The notes under the pieces: generated by a model
The model's input: only the letters and a program-made list of their open reading frames with translations
What the model was told of the DNA's origin: nothing
Databases searched by the model: none
Made by a program: the position numbers and the translations under genes
Source: Actinomycetota bacterium
Lineage (GTDB): Bacteria > Actinomycetota > Geothermincolia > Geothermincolales > RBG-13-55-18
Length of the DNA: 43,172 nt
Direction of reading: 5' to 3'
Assembly (NCBI GenBank): GCA_013178005.1
Contig: JABLXL010000029.1
Location: 1 to 43,172 of the forward strand
In this document: piece after piece, positions 7,678-16,395 of the stretch
Numbering within the stretch: position 1 is the stretch's first letter
Layout of the letters: each line of letters opens with the position of its first letter

Positions 7678-8745
7678 CTACTGGAGGGCGACCATCTCGT
7701 GCAGGGTGGTGCCGGTCTCCTCGAAATCCCGCCCCTCGTGGCGAACGCGCAAGGTGAAGTCGGATTCGAAACGGAACCAGCCCGGGCGCATGAAGCGGTT
7801 GATGAGGCTGCGCACAACGGGGTTGAGGATGACGGGGTGGCCCAACTCCTTGAGGAGGTCGTTGCAGTCGATGATCCGCTTAACCTCTAGGCGCAGGTTG
7901 ACCTGCCCGGGGATGTCCAGCTCCAGCCACGACGGGTAGGTGCGGTTGGCCTTGGGGTTGAAGACCGCCTCGCCCTCGGTCAAGGCCATCTCTCCCGAGC
8001 TCACGATGACCTTGTCCCTGTAGGCGAGCATGAGCGGCTTGGAGACCACATTGCCGAAGCGCTTCTGGGTGCGCACGTAGGCGTAGAGGAGGGTGAAGTC
8101 GTCGGTGTACAGCCGCCCCCAGTACCACCAGGAGATGATGCGACGCGCGTCGGCGGTGATCACGTTGTGGTCGTGGTAACCGATACCCCTCGCCTCCAGG
8201 GTCTTGCCCTCGAACCTCACCTTGCCCTCCACCCGCGCGCGGGGGATGGGGACCACCCAGCTGAAATATCCGCGGTCGCCGTAACGTGTCCGGCCGTGGC
8301 CCGGCTTCCACCCCGGCACCTCGCTGCGGAAGACGAGGTCGAGCTCCATGCCCTCCTCGGAGATGAAGAGGTAATGCGTGGGGAGGCCGCTATCCTCCGG
8401 CCACTCCGCCCAGCAGTGGTTCTTCCCCACCCACACGTCGCACTTGTCCTCCGCGGCGCGCAGTTCCGTGGTGGGGAACTTCTTCACTACCGAGAGCTTC
8501 TCCCCCGAGGGCTTGTAGACGTGGATCTCGATCCCCGGCTTGCGCGTCATGAGCTCCGAGGCCTGCAGGAAGCCCACCACCACGTGCCCGTCCTCGAGGC
8601 GGGCGTCGAAGTACCACCACTCGCCGTAGAACCTGCTCTTCGCGGCCTCGCGGTTGACCCCGTTCTCCCGCGCGCTTAGGGGGACGATCTCCCCGTCCTT
8701 CTCCCCCGGACCCAGCCACTCGTCGACCACCGGCTCGATTCTCAT
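7678..8745 (-). CDS. CrtC/AttH-like lipocalin-fold protein
   Basis: 355 residues. I prefer the ATG at 8745 (AGGTG eight bases upstream) over the GTG at 8751. The FYGEWWYFDARLEDGHVVVG segment near 38-57, with GIGYHDHNV and ISWWYWGRLY near 190-215, is the tandem lipocalin-like signature of the carotenoid 1,2-hydratase CrtC / AttH group. Characterised members hydrate carotenoid or other polyene chains. There are no carotenoid genes in the window, so the substrate is open; a hydrophobic lipid is likely. No signal peptide is visible. The gene has its own promoter with an inverted repeat over the start site. Confidence 0.7.
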   Translation of the reverse strand: MRIEPVVDEWLGPGEKDGEIVPLSARENGVNREAAKSRFYGEWWYFDARLEDGHVVVGFLQASELMTRKPGIEIHVYKPSGEKLSVVKKFPTTELRAAEDKCDVWVGKNHCWAEWPEDSGLPTHYLFISEEGMELDLVFRSEVPGWKPGHGRTRYGDRGYFSWVVPIPRARVEGKVRFEGKTLEARGIGYHDHNVITADARRIISWWYWGRLYTDDFTLLYAYVRTQKRFGNVVSKPLMLAYRDKVIVSSGEMALTEGEAVFNPKANRTYPSWLELDIPGQVNLRLEVKRIIDCNDLLKELGHPVILNPVVRSLINRFMRPGWFRFESDFTLRVRHEGRDFEETGTTLHEMVALQ

Positions 8746-8772
8746 CTCCACACCACCTCACCGCTTACTAAC

Positions 8773-8794
8773 CTGACACCACGTCAGCATTATA
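8773..8794 (-). promoter_or_regulatory. -10 box and inverted-repeat operator of the CrtC-like gene
   Basis: TATAAT on the minus strand (8794-8789) is followed at once by CTGACACCACGTCAG (8787-8773), a perfect 5-5-5 inverted repeat that would cover the transcription start. A dimeric repressor is the simple reading. No matching regulator gene adjoins it. Confidence 0.5.
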
Positions 8795-9040
8795 GCACGC
8801 GATAGGGTCCCTGCATTGGAGTCGTCTTCCTAAATTGAATTAGTGTTCTTCGCCGCGAAGTGTGGACATTACGCTTCGCCTCTTATTTTCAACCTCATGC
8901 CTGGAGCTCAAACAACGGTTCTCTCAGCCAGAGGCGAGCCCGACCGTATTAAATACCCGCACTTCCGGGAGAAGAACCATAATCCTTAATATATCTGCCG
9001 TGGAGAAGGAGCAGATGCCTTGGCACGAGTGTTTGAGCCA

Positions 9041-9237
9041 GGGTAATCCTTAATATGTCCGCCTGCCGCACATCCGCTAGACACGCAGGAAAAGGCAGTC
9101 TTAAAACCGCTTGAATTGGCCGATGGCCAGCCCTGACCCCCAGGACACAGGGTAATCCTTAATATGTCCGCCTGCCGCACATCCGCTAGACACGCAAGAA
9201 AAGGCAGTCTTACAACCGCTTCAATTGGCCGATGGCC
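9041..9237. repeat. Two 88-bp direct repeats, 109 bp apart
   Basis: Copies at 9041-9128 and 9150-9237 begin with GGGTAATCCTTAATATG and end with ATTGGCCGATGGCC; they differ at about three bases. A further partial copy (ATAATCCTTAATATATCTG) starts near 8979. Between and after the copies the motif CTGACCCCCAGG recurs (9133 and about 9268). The rest of 8795-9251 holds no gene. Only two full copies and no short spacers, so this is not a CRISPR array. Confidence 0.8.
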
Positions 9238-9251
9238 CTGGTCCCCAGGCC

Positions 9252-10127
9252 TCAGGCCGATGGCAAGGCCTGACCCCCAGGCTTTATGGCCTTGATCTTG
9301 GCGCTCCTGACCGCCGCCAACAGGTTGTCCAGCTCCGGACGCGTGAGGCCAAGGTCGGTGACAACCGCTTGCGCGGTTGGGTCGTTGAGCATGCAGTCGA
9401 GGGGGAAGACGCTCTCTTCCACCACCTCCACCTCCACGAATCCCGCCTCCCTGATGGTGTTCAGGTAGTCTTCCCTCCCCATGGCTCCCGAGATGCAGCC
9501 CACGTAGGCGGCAGCCGACTCGCGCACCGCGGGGGGAAGCTCGCCCTCGAGCACGATGTCCGAGACCATCAGGCGGCCTCCCGGCTTGAGGGCGCGGAAT
9601 GCCTCCCGGAAGACCCGCGGCTTGTCGGGAGAGAGGTTGATGACGCAGTTGGAGATGACCACGTCCACGCTCGCGTCCGCCACGGGGAGGTTCTCGATCT
9701 CCCCCAGCCGGAACTCCACGTTTTGATATCCGCCCCGTCGCGCGTTCTCCCGCGCCCTCTCGAGCATCTCGGGGGTCATATCCACGCCGATCACGCGCCC
9801 ATTTTCCCCCACCCGGTTCGCCGCCAGGAAGCAGTCCAGGCCCGGACCGGACCCCAGGTCGAGCACCGTCTCCCCATCCTTAAGGGACGCCAGGGCTACC
9901 GGATTGCCGCATCCCAGGCCGAGGTTCGCGCCCTCAGGGATGGACTCAAGTTCCTCCGTGCTGTAGCCTATCTTGGAGCTTATGTCCTCGGCGAGACCCG
10001 CCCCGCAGCAAGAGGGCACGGCCGGCCCGCAGCAGGAGGGTTCGCTCGGTCCGCAACAGGAAGAATTCCCGGACGCGATGGCCCCGTAACCCTCGCGCAC
10101 CATCTTCTTTATCTCCTTTTCCTCCAT
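9252..10127 (-). CDS. arsM: ArsM-type S-adenosylmethionine methyltransferase
   Basis: 291 residues. The SAM-binding motif VLDLGSGPGLD lies at 88-98. Three cysteines match the conserved positions of arsenite methyltransferases: C73 (LGCGNP), C161 (SNCVINL) and C211 (GCISGA). The N-terminus has an extra tail with three CCG steps (C24-C25, C32-C33, C40-C41) that could bind As(III) or another soft metal. Known family members turn arsenite into methylated arsenicals in the cytoplasm. The gene follows the HgcC-like regulator by 15 bp and shares its promoter. Substrate assignment is by motif only. Confidence 0.8.
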   Translation of the reverse strand: MEEKEIKKMVREGYGAIASGNSSCCGPSEPSCCGPAVPSCCGAGLAEDISSKIGYSTEELESIPEGANLGLGCGNPVALASLKDGETVLDLGSGPGLDCFLAANRVGENGRVIGVDMTPEMLERARENARRGGYQNVEFRLGEIENLPVADASVDVVISNCVINLSPDKPRVFREAFRALKPGGRLMVSDIVLEGELPPAVRESAAAYVGCISGAMGREDYLNTIREAGFVEVEVVEESVFPLDCMLNDPTAQAVVTDLGLTRPELDNLLAAVRSAKIKAIKPGGQALPSA

Positions 10128-10142
10128 ATCCGATTCCCTTTC

Positions 10143-10415
10143 TCACACGATCTCCGCCATCAGCGGACCCAGCTTGTCCTTCACCAAGCCCGCAAGCTCC
10201 TCCGCCCTGATAAGGCTCATGCAGCAGATCTCGCCGTCCCTGCTCCAGCTCACCAGGACTAGCTTGTCCCCGGCCTTGATCCCAGCCCGCTCCCTGAAAT
10301 CCTTGGGAAGGACCATCTGGCCTCGCTCGTCCACGCTGAGCAGGGACTCCACCCGGCACTGGCTCCCCTCGCCCGCGACCTCGCAGCACCCCTGCTTTTT
10401 CGCCCTCGCGGCCAT
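10143..10415 (-). CDS. HgcC-like (HgcAB-associated) AbrB-fold DNA-binding protein
   Basis: 90 residues. AAGGAGG before the ATG at 10415 decides the start; the frame is open further upstream but lacks any signal. LLSVDERGQMVLPKDFRERAGIKAGDKL is the swapped-hairpin AbrB/MazE/SpoVT fold. An extra N-terminal cysteine pair (GCCEVA, C10-C11) and an ICCMSLI segment make this the subgroup annotated as HgcAB-associated protein, often found beside arsM. No hgcA or hgcB (mercury methylation) is in the window. It is first in the operon, so it probably autoregulates and senses a thiol-reactive metal through its cysteines (inference). Confidence 0.75.
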   Translation of the reverse strand: MAARAKKQGCCEVAGEGSQCRVESLLSVDERGQMVLPKDFRERAGIKAGDKLVLVSWSRDGEICCMSLIRAEELAGLVKDKLGPLMAEIV

Positions 10416-10432
10416 TTTTTCCTCCTTAGACC

Positions 10433-10499
10433 TATTGGTCTGATTATTCTGTTTATTCTGACTTATTGGAATATACCACGTCTTCCGCGGCAGGGTCAA
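10433..10499 (-). promoter_or_regulatory. Promoter and repeat-rich operator of the hgcC-like/arsM operon
   Basis: On the minus strand TTGACC (10499-10494), an 18-bp spacer and TATATT (10475-10470) form a good promoter. Just downstream, TTATTCTG (plus strand) occurs twice in 9-bp tandem at 10444 and 10453, flanked by direct copies of TATTGG at 10433 and 10464. The block covers the likely start of transcription and is a candidate binding site for the AbrB-fold protein. The remaining 10500-10715 shows nothing else. Confidence 0.6.
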
Positions 10500-10715
10500 G
10501 GGCGTGGTGAGGTCGCGGCGCGAATGCCAAGTAGCGGGGTGATACAGCCATGAACCCCGGGACGGTGTGGGTGTCTGCATCGTCCTTTTCTCTGCGGACC
10601 GGTTTCCCGGCCGGGGAAGGAGCGGCAATTCTTCCCAGCTCTGTGTAAGGGGGGACGGGAGAGCCCCACCCGATAGCGTTCGTCGTCTACGGGAAGGTCG
10701 CACGGGCGCGTCCCC

Positions 10716-11186
10716 TCAGGCGCTCCTGTCCCCTTTGGGCTTCCTGGGCGGGGCGTACCATAGGGGGTCGCCCTCAGCCCATTCTTTTACCCCGACCTTC
10801 TTGATCTTGCGCAGGTTCTTGAGGTGGGCGTCGCCGTGCACCGGCACCAGGAAATCGAGCTTGGTGCAGGTCGCGAACTCGCCGCATTCCCAGCACCCCT
10901 GGTATCCCAGCTTGGCCGCGCACTGGGCGATGTGGCAGAACTGCGAGCGCGACCCCACCTTGCAGCCCTTGCAGCGCAGCTTGACCAGGGAGCCCAGGAA
11001 ATCATAGGTGCGCCGGTAGTCGTCCGCGTCGAGGAAGGGGATCACCTCCGCCACCTTCTCGAACCTCGCCGCGCGCAGCTCCTTGCGCAGGTCGCGCGCC
11101 AGGTCGGGGATGGCCCCGGTGTGGAACGCGCAGTCCTCGCAGTAAAGGCCGCAGTAGGCGGTCATTCTCTCCTCGTCGCCGGCCAT
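10716..11186 (-). CDS. DUF3795-like cysteine-rich protein
   Basis: 156 residues from the ATG at 11186 (GGGGAG upstream); an in-frame upstream extension is arginine-rich and lacks a binding site. The N-terminal TAYCGLYCEDCAFH and later CKGCKVGSRSQFCHIAQCA and GCWECGEFATC form a series of CxxC pairs that would hold zinc or Fe-S. This layout defines DUF3795-type proteins, common in anaerobes and of unknown function. A second family member lies at 14650. It is the last plausible gene before the flavoprotein pseudogene, on the same strand. Confidence 0.7.
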   Translation of the reverse strand: MAGDEERMTAYCGLYCEDCAFHTGAIPDLARDLRKELRAARFEKVAEVIPFLDADDYRRTYDFLGSLVKLRCKGCKVGSRSQFCHIAQCAAKLGYQGCWECGEFATCTKLDFLVPVHGDAHLKNLRKIKKVGVKEWAEGDPLWYAPPRKPKGDRSA

Positions 11187-11348
11187 GGATCTCCCCTTTC
11201 CCTCGTCCCGGCGCCTGTCGCGCGCCGCCGCATCCCGAGCCGAAGCCGATCTCTCTTCTCCCCTTGCGCGACCCACCCCATGATACACCCTCCGGGAAAG
11301 GGAAACGCTATCGCCGCGGCCGCCGCGATCGGGCGACTCCGCCGGCCC

Positions 11349-12724
11349 TCAGGAGTATTCGCGCAGGACGCGTTGGAAATAGGCGTGTCTCTCTGCGTCC
11401 GCCTTTTTCCAGAGCGGTATCGCCTTCTTTATCCATGCACCGAAGTCCGCCGGGTGCTCCGGGTAGGACTCGTACAGTTTGCGTATGGCCCCCGCCGCCA
11501 CGGCCATTCTCGCCATGCGGGATATGGAAGCAGGGCGCAGCTTGCCCGCAGCCGCGCCTTTCAGCAAGGCGGGAAGGGCTTTGAGCGTCTCGGACGGGTC
11601 CGACCTCAGCTCGTACTCCAGGTTGAGCGCCCGGGTCCCCTCCTCGCTGAAGACGCCCGGAACGGAGTAGAGGAAATCGATCTCGTCCGGCGAGAGGGAG
11701 ACCAGCGCCGGCATCAAGGCGGTGAGGAAGGCGAACTTCGCGCCCTGGTCGCGGAAATAGCGCGCATTGTAGGGCCAGAGCACGTCCCGCGTGAGGTCGT
11801 CGCGGCGCAAGGCCTCGGCCGCGACGTCGGCGGCGATGGCGCAGGCGGCGAAGGCGGAGGTGACCCCCTCGCCGCTGAAGGGCTTGTTCATGAAGGCGGC
11901 GTCCCCCACCACCATGAGGCCGTTGTCCACCAGCGAGTAGGGCGGGCGGCGGTAGGGCACCCTGCCCATGGTGGTACTCCTCGCCTCGCCGCGGAAGGGA
12001 AGGGTCGCCGCGAAGGCCCGGTGGCGTTTCCTCGCCCCCTCGGGGCTCGCGGGCATGCCCACCCCACGATCATCTCGTCGCCGTGGCTGGGGGCGTACCA
12101 ACCCTGGAAGTGCAGGAAGGAGTTGATGTCCGGCTTGAGGTCGCCCGCGAGGTCGCCCCAGGACTCCATGTACACCACCAGGGTGTCCATATCGGCGACG
12201 GGGTCGTTCTCGAACCAGGGGCTCGCGGGGACGCTGGTCCGCACCGCCCCGCCGATGCCGGAGGCGTCCACCACCAGGCGGCAGGCTATCTCCACTTCCC
12301 CTTCCGGCCCTCGGGCCTCGACCCCTGCGGGTATTCCTCTTTCCCGCGCCAGCCGCGTGAACTCCGTCTCCTCCAGCACCTCCACCCCCGCATCCCGGGC
12401 ATAGGAGAGGAGGCGGCGCATGAAGGAGGGCTTGTCCATGTCCAGGGTCACCAGACGCGCCGTGACCTCCCCCTTCATGCACGGCGGCCACATGGTAATT
12501 GTTTCCAGACGATGCAGGAGCTCGTCATCCCCGGGAAGCGGGATGCCGAACCTCTCGAAAGCCGCCTCCTCCATGTGGAAGGGCCCGATGGCGACGCCGA
12601 GGTTCTCCAGCTTATCCTTTTCCAGTATCAGGCAGGAAAAACCGCGCTCTGCCAGCTTCCACCCCAGGTAGGCCCCCGAGGTGCCCGCCCCCACGATGAC
12701 CACGTCCGTCCGCTTCTGCGCCAT
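11349..12724 (-). pseudogene. Geranylgeranyl-reductase-like FAD oxidoreductase split by a frameshift
   Basis: The start at 12724 (GGAGAGG upstream) opens a frame with VVIVGAGTSGAYLGWKLAERG, a typical FAD Rossmann motif. Near 12062-12065 the frame breaks: one frame reads HGDEMIVG and the other resumes VGMPASPEG, then continues through MVVGDAAFMNKPFSGEGV (second FAD motif) to 11349. Adding one G to the GGGG run would join them into about 458 residues. It is either a real inactivating or slippage-prone site or a homopolymer sequencing error. Substrate unknown; related to isoprenoid-reducing and halogenase-like flavoproteins. Confidence 0.8.
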
Positions 12725-12928
12725 GGCCGCCTCTCCGTGTCCCGCGCTCCTTCCCACCAATTCTACCATGGGTTCTTCAATCTCCGGTCCCCGGTGACTT
12801 AGAGCTCCATTCCACGGGCGGTTCCCAGCGCGGAAAGCGCGCACGCTTGCCCGGCCATGACCGCTTGGGAGAGATCAGGTCACGCCTCGCCTAGGGGTAG
12901 GCCGATCGAATTCACGCCCCCGGCCCCT

Positions 12929-12934
12929 TATAAT
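12929..12934 (+). promoter_or_regulatory. -10 element before the FAD-binding oxidase gene
   Basis: A perfect TATAAT lies 39 bp before the ATG at 12973. No clear -35 hexamer is seen at normal spacing. Confidence 0.45.
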
Positions 12935-12972
12935 GGATAGAGGCTGTCGCGTATCGAAGGGGGCTTGGAATC

Positions 12973-14643
12973 ATGACCATCGACGAGGCCTGCGAGGAAC
13001 TCGAAAGCGCCGTCGGACCCGAGAACGTATCCCGCGAACCCGCCGTGCTGGACGGCTACGCCTGGCAGGCCTTCACCGAGGTGGTGGGCCAGACCAGCGG
13101 CTGGTGCCCCGACCGCCCCGCGGCGGTGGTCCTGCCCGGGAACACCGAGGAGGTGCGGGAGGTGGTGCGCATATGCGGCAGGCACGGCCTGCGCTTCAAG
13201 GCCATGTGCACCGGTTGGGGCGTCTGGAACATGGTGAGCGGAGACGACGTGGTCCAGGTGGACCTGCGCCGCATGGACCGCATCCTGGACATCGACGAGA
13301 AGAACATGTACGCGGTCGTGGAGCCTTACGTCATCGGCGCCCAGCTGCAGGCGGAAGCCATGAAGCGCGGCCTCAACTGCCACATCATCGGCGCAGGCTC
13401 CGGCACCTCCCCCCTGGCCAGCGCCACCTCGCTGTGCGGATACGGCTGGTCGGGCCTGACCACCTCCTACAGCGCCCGCAACCTGCTGGCGACGGAATGG
13501 GTCCTTCCCGACGGCGAGCTGCTGAGGCTGGGGACGCTGGGCTCGGGATGCGGCTGGTTCAGCGGCGACGGACCTGGGCCCAGCCTGCGCGGGGTCGCCA
13601 GGGGCTACATCGGCAACTGCGGCGGCCTTGGCGTCTTCACCGCCTGCGCCCTCAAGCTCTTCCCCTGGCCGGGCCCTCCCGCGCCCGAGGTGGAGGGACT
13701 GCTCATGGACGCGGCCGCGGAGGTCCCGGAGACGAGCAAGCTGTTCATCTGCGCCTTCCCATCCTTCGAGGCTTTCGCGGAGGCGACCTACAAGATCGGC
13801 AACGCCGAGATCGGCTACCTGCACTGCAAGAACGCCGTGGGGGCGTTCCTCTCCACCATGACCCCCAGGCTCATGGACAAAATCGTGGCCCACCCCGCGC
13901 TGAAGGCGGCTTTGCGCTCGCAGCAGCACATGTTCCAGTTCCTCATCGCCGCCTCATCCCCGCGGGAGTCCGCTTACCAGGAAAAGGTGCTCAGGCTGAT
14001 CGTGCGGGAGACCGGGGGGCTCTGCCTCGACCTAAGCTCCATGCCCTCCCTGCACGCCTCGCTGTGGTGGGGTTTCGTCCGCGCCTCGCTCCCGCCCCTC
14101 ATCTTCCGGAGAGGGGGGAGTTTCGGGACCTCCTTCGGCGCCCTGGAGGCGTGGGACCACCCCGTGCTGCAGGCTAGGGTGGCGGCCGAGCTCAAGCAGT
14201 CCTTCATCGACCAGGGCAAGCTCATCGACGACCTCGCCGACAACGCCTGGGGAGGCATCTACGAGGGCAGCACCTGCTTCGGGCACCAGGAGGAGCTCTA
14301 CCTCTACGACCCCCGCGACCCGGACATGATGGCCAGCGCCACCCAGTACCTGGCGGAGACGTTCATGGCCACCGTGGGCCACAACCTGGGACCGGGCCTG
14401 GGATTCGCCCTCGGCTCCATCGGGGCGGAGCTCTTCGGGCCCATCATCGGCGATTACCACCACCGCCTGCGCGAGGTCAAGCAGGCCTTCGACCCGGACG
14501 ACGTCAGCGACGCCGGTTTCTACATCTCGCTGGACCCGGTGGGGACCATCCGCGAGGCTATCGCGAGGAGCCCCGAGATGGCCGCCTTCCTCGCCGCGAG
14601 AATGAGGGAGTTGGGTATGGACGACGAGGAAACGAAGGGGTGA
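12973..14643 (+). CDS. PCMH-type FAD-binding oxidoreductase (GlcD / vanillyl-alcohol-oxidase-like)
   Basis: 556 residues. DRPAAVVLPGNTEEVREVVRI (about 46-66) begins the PCMH FAD-binding domain, and GAGSGTSPLASATSLCGYG (near 138-156) is the pyrophosphate-binding loop region. The C-terminus FDPDDVSDAGFYISLDP closes the substrate domain as in 4-cresol or vanillyl-alcohol oxidases and D-lactate dehydrogenases. Such enzymes oxidise a hydroxy acid or phenol with bound FAD. Length fits the VAO group better than D-lactate dehydrogenase. The next gene begins six bases after the stop, so the two form an operon. Confidence 0.75.
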   Translation: MTIDEACEELESAVGPENVSREPAVLDGYAWQAFTEVVGQTSGWCPDRPAAVVLPGNTEEVREVVRICGRHGLRFKAMCTGWGVWNMVSGDDVVQVDLRRMDRILDIDEKNMYAVVEPYVIGAQLQAEAMKRGLNCHIIGAGSGTSPLASATSLCGYGWSGLTTSYSARNLLATEWVLPDGELLRLGTLGSGCGWFSGDGPGPSLRGVARGYIGNCGGLGVFTACALKLFPWPGPPAPEVEGLLMDAAAEVPETSKLFICAFPSFEAFAEATYKIGNAEIGYLHCKNAVGAFLSTMTPRLMDKIVAHPALKAALRSQQHMFQFLIAASSPRESAYQEKVLRLIVRETGGLCLDLSSMPSLHASLWWGFVRASLPPLIFRRGGSFGTSFGALEAWDHPVLQARVAAELKQSFIDQGKLIDDLADNAWGGIYEGSTCFGHQEELYLYDPRDPDMMASATQYLAETFMATVGHNLGPGLGFALGSIGAELFGPIIGDYHHRLREVKQAFDPDDVSDAGFYISLDPVGTIREAIARSPEMAAFLAARMRELGMDDEETKG

Positions 14644-14649
14644 GCGAGG

Positions 14650-15102
14650 ATGGCCGTCGACCGTGACCTGCTGGCGCCATGCGGGCTCTACTGCGGAGTG
14701 TGCGCGGTGCGCATAGCACACCGCGACGACAACCGCAAGTTCAAGGAGAGGCTGGTTTCGGTGTACGGCGTCAGCTCGCCGGAGGACATCCACTGCGGGG
14801 GATGCCTCTCCGACGACCTCTTCTTCTACTGCCGGGTATGCCCCATCAGGGACTGCTGCGAGAGCAAGGGGATCGAGGGATGCCACCGCTGCGACGACTT
14901 CCCCTGCGACCTCATCGAGAACTTCCCCCTCCCGGTGGGGAAGAAGGTGATCATGCGCGCCATCCCTGAATGGAGGGAGCTGGGGACGGAGGCCTGGGTG
15001 GAAGGGGAGGAGAAGCGCTACCGCTGCCCCGAGTGCGGCGCACCGCTCTTTCGCGGGGCAAAGCGATGCCGTGGGTGCGGCGCCGACGTTGACGTGGACT
15101 GA
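14650..15102 (+). CDS. DUF3795-like protein with C-terminal zinc ribbon
   Basis: 150 residues. APCGLYCGVCAVR (residues 9-21) opens the domain, followed by CGGCLSDDLFFYCRVCPIRDCC and GCHRCDDFPC, the cysteine ladder typical of DUF3795. The C-terminus YRCPECGAPLFRGAKRCRGCG is a separate zinc ribbon with two CxxC knuckles. It is coupled to the FAD oxidase upstream (six-base gap). The function of the domain is unknown. It is a diverged relative of the protein at 10716-11186. Confidence 0.7.
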   Translation: MAVDRDLLAPCGLYCGVCAVRIAHRDDNRKFKERLVSVYGVSSPEDIHCGGCLSDDLFFYCRVCPIRDCCESKGIEGCHRCDDFPCDLIENFPLPVGKKVIMRAIPEWRELGTEAWVEGEEKRYRCPECGAPLFRGAKRCRGCGADVDVD

Positions 15103-15176
15103 ACGGGGTCGGATCTTCACTCTACGGGCCCCGGCAACACGACCAGCGGGGTCGATCCACTTGGGTCGCATGATCA

Positions 15177-15203
15177 GCGCCTGATCCCAGATCCCTCAGG
15201 CGC
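15177..15203. terminator. Hairpin between convergent genes
   Basis: GCGCCTGA (15177-15184) and TCAGGCGC (15196-15203) are perfect reverse complements around an 11-base loop. The position between the stops at 15102 and 15325 fits a terminator, but there is no T-run. Confidence 0.35.
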
Positions 15204-15324
15204 CCGCGCCCCGCCGGTTTGAGGACAAGCTGCCCGGGCAAGTTATCCAGAACATGGTTCTTAAACTACATCGCGACCGCTTGGCCGAGATGGACGTGGG
15301 CCGGCGGACCGGATCTGTGAGGGA

Positions 15325-16395
15325 TTATGCCCGGGGCTTCACCTCTATCTCGAGGTCTCCCTCGGGCGAGAGTTCCCACTCAACGGCGCTCTCCTTGCCG
15401 TGGGCCATCTCGTAGATGCCCTGCATCAGCCCCACCACCATGAGGTGGATGGCGGCGTTGTCCAGGCGCATGCGCAGGCCGCTCGGTCCCGCCTCGAACT
15501 CCTTCAGGTCTCCCAGGCCGCGCACGGCGAGCTGTTTGCGCAGCACCTCCACGTCGTCGATTTCCTGCGGCGAGTACATACCCGACTTCGTGAAGCGCCG
15601 CTGGGCCTCCACCACCGTCTCCGGGATGGTCTCCCCCAGCTCCTTCTCCAGCTCGGCGAAGATGGCGTCGATCACCGTGGGGGCGAAGAAGGCCATGCGC
15701 CTTCCGGTCGCGCCCTGGGTGATGACGCCCCGCTCGAGATCCCACCTGAAATCCGACAACTCCCGGGGCGCCCCGCAGGAAGGGCAAGGCTCGAAGTCGA
15801 TGTCGCCCTTGCCATGGTCGTACGGCCTCATGATCAGCCGGTCCTTGTATTCATCGGGATGGCTGGACCTGAAAATGCGCACCTCGTAGGCGTCGCCACC
15901 CAACTCTTTATATTCGAATCCAAGCTCGTACCCGGTAAGGGCCTCCATGGCCGCCGCCGGGTCGCACAATCCGAAGACGGCGGAATACGGTTGCTCCACC
16001 CGCACCACGGCGTAGTCGTCCTCGTCGTGCTCGAAACGGTAATCCAGCAGCTCGAACTTTCCGTATCCCAGGGCGAACCCGATGGCCACGAACCCGTTGA
16101 AGATGTCGGCGAGCTTCAACCGGCCATCCTCCAGCATCTCCCTCACGCCCGCGGGCACCATGCGGGCCATGTAGGCCCGCCCCGCCCGGCGCCGGGTGGT
16201 GAGGACGATCCTCTCTATGGAGACGCCGATCAACTCCTCCACGCCCTTGAAAAGGGGGTCGAGGTTCTCGCTCTCGATGAATATGACCACGTGGCGCTGG
16301 TCCCTTTTCTGGGCGATGAGCCCGCAGTCAAGCCAGAGGTGCTCGGAACTCACGTATTCGGGGACCCCACATTCCCCGCAGGTATTGATGTGCAT
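15325..16395 (-). CDS. Protein of unknown function with two CxxC zinc-binding sites
   Basis: 356 residues from the ATG at 16395 (GGGAGGAAGG upstream; a TTG at 16413 is less likely). It starts MHINTCGECGVPEYV, one CxxC knuckle, and has a second, CPSCGAPREL, near residue 204. Between them is a mixed alpha/beta region with no motif I recognise. RRMAFFAPTVIDAIFAELEKELGE near 235-258 and the segment before it hint at a regulatory or small-molecule-binding fold, but this is only an impression. No membrane segment or signal peptide. It stands alone, convergent with the DUF3795 gene. Confidence 0.6.
   Translation of the reverse strand: MHINTCGECGVPEYVSSEHLWLDCGLIAQKRDQRHVVIFIESENLDPLFKGVEELIGVSIERIVLTTRRRAGRAYMARMVPAGVREMLEDGRLKLADIFNGFVAIGFALGYGKFELLDYRFEHDEDDYAVVRVEQPYSAVFGLCDPAAAMEALTGYELGFEYKELGGDAYEVRIFRSSHPDEYKDRLIMRPYDHGKGDIDFEPCPSCGAPRELSDFRWDLERGVITQGATGRRMAFFAPTVIDAIFAELEKELGETIPETVVEAQRRFTKSGMYSPQEIDDVEVLRKQLAVRGLGDLKEFEAGPSGLRMRLDNAAIHLMVVGLMQGIYEMAHGKESAVEWELSPEGDLEIEVKPRA

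Noticed and set aside
9041-9237. CRISPR array
   Set aside because: Only two full repeats of 88 bp with a 21-bp gap and no short regular spacers; no cas genes.
10824-12404. Long plus-strand frame opposite the DUF3795 and flavoprotein genes
   Set aside because: The opposite strand carries recognisable motifs; this frame has none.
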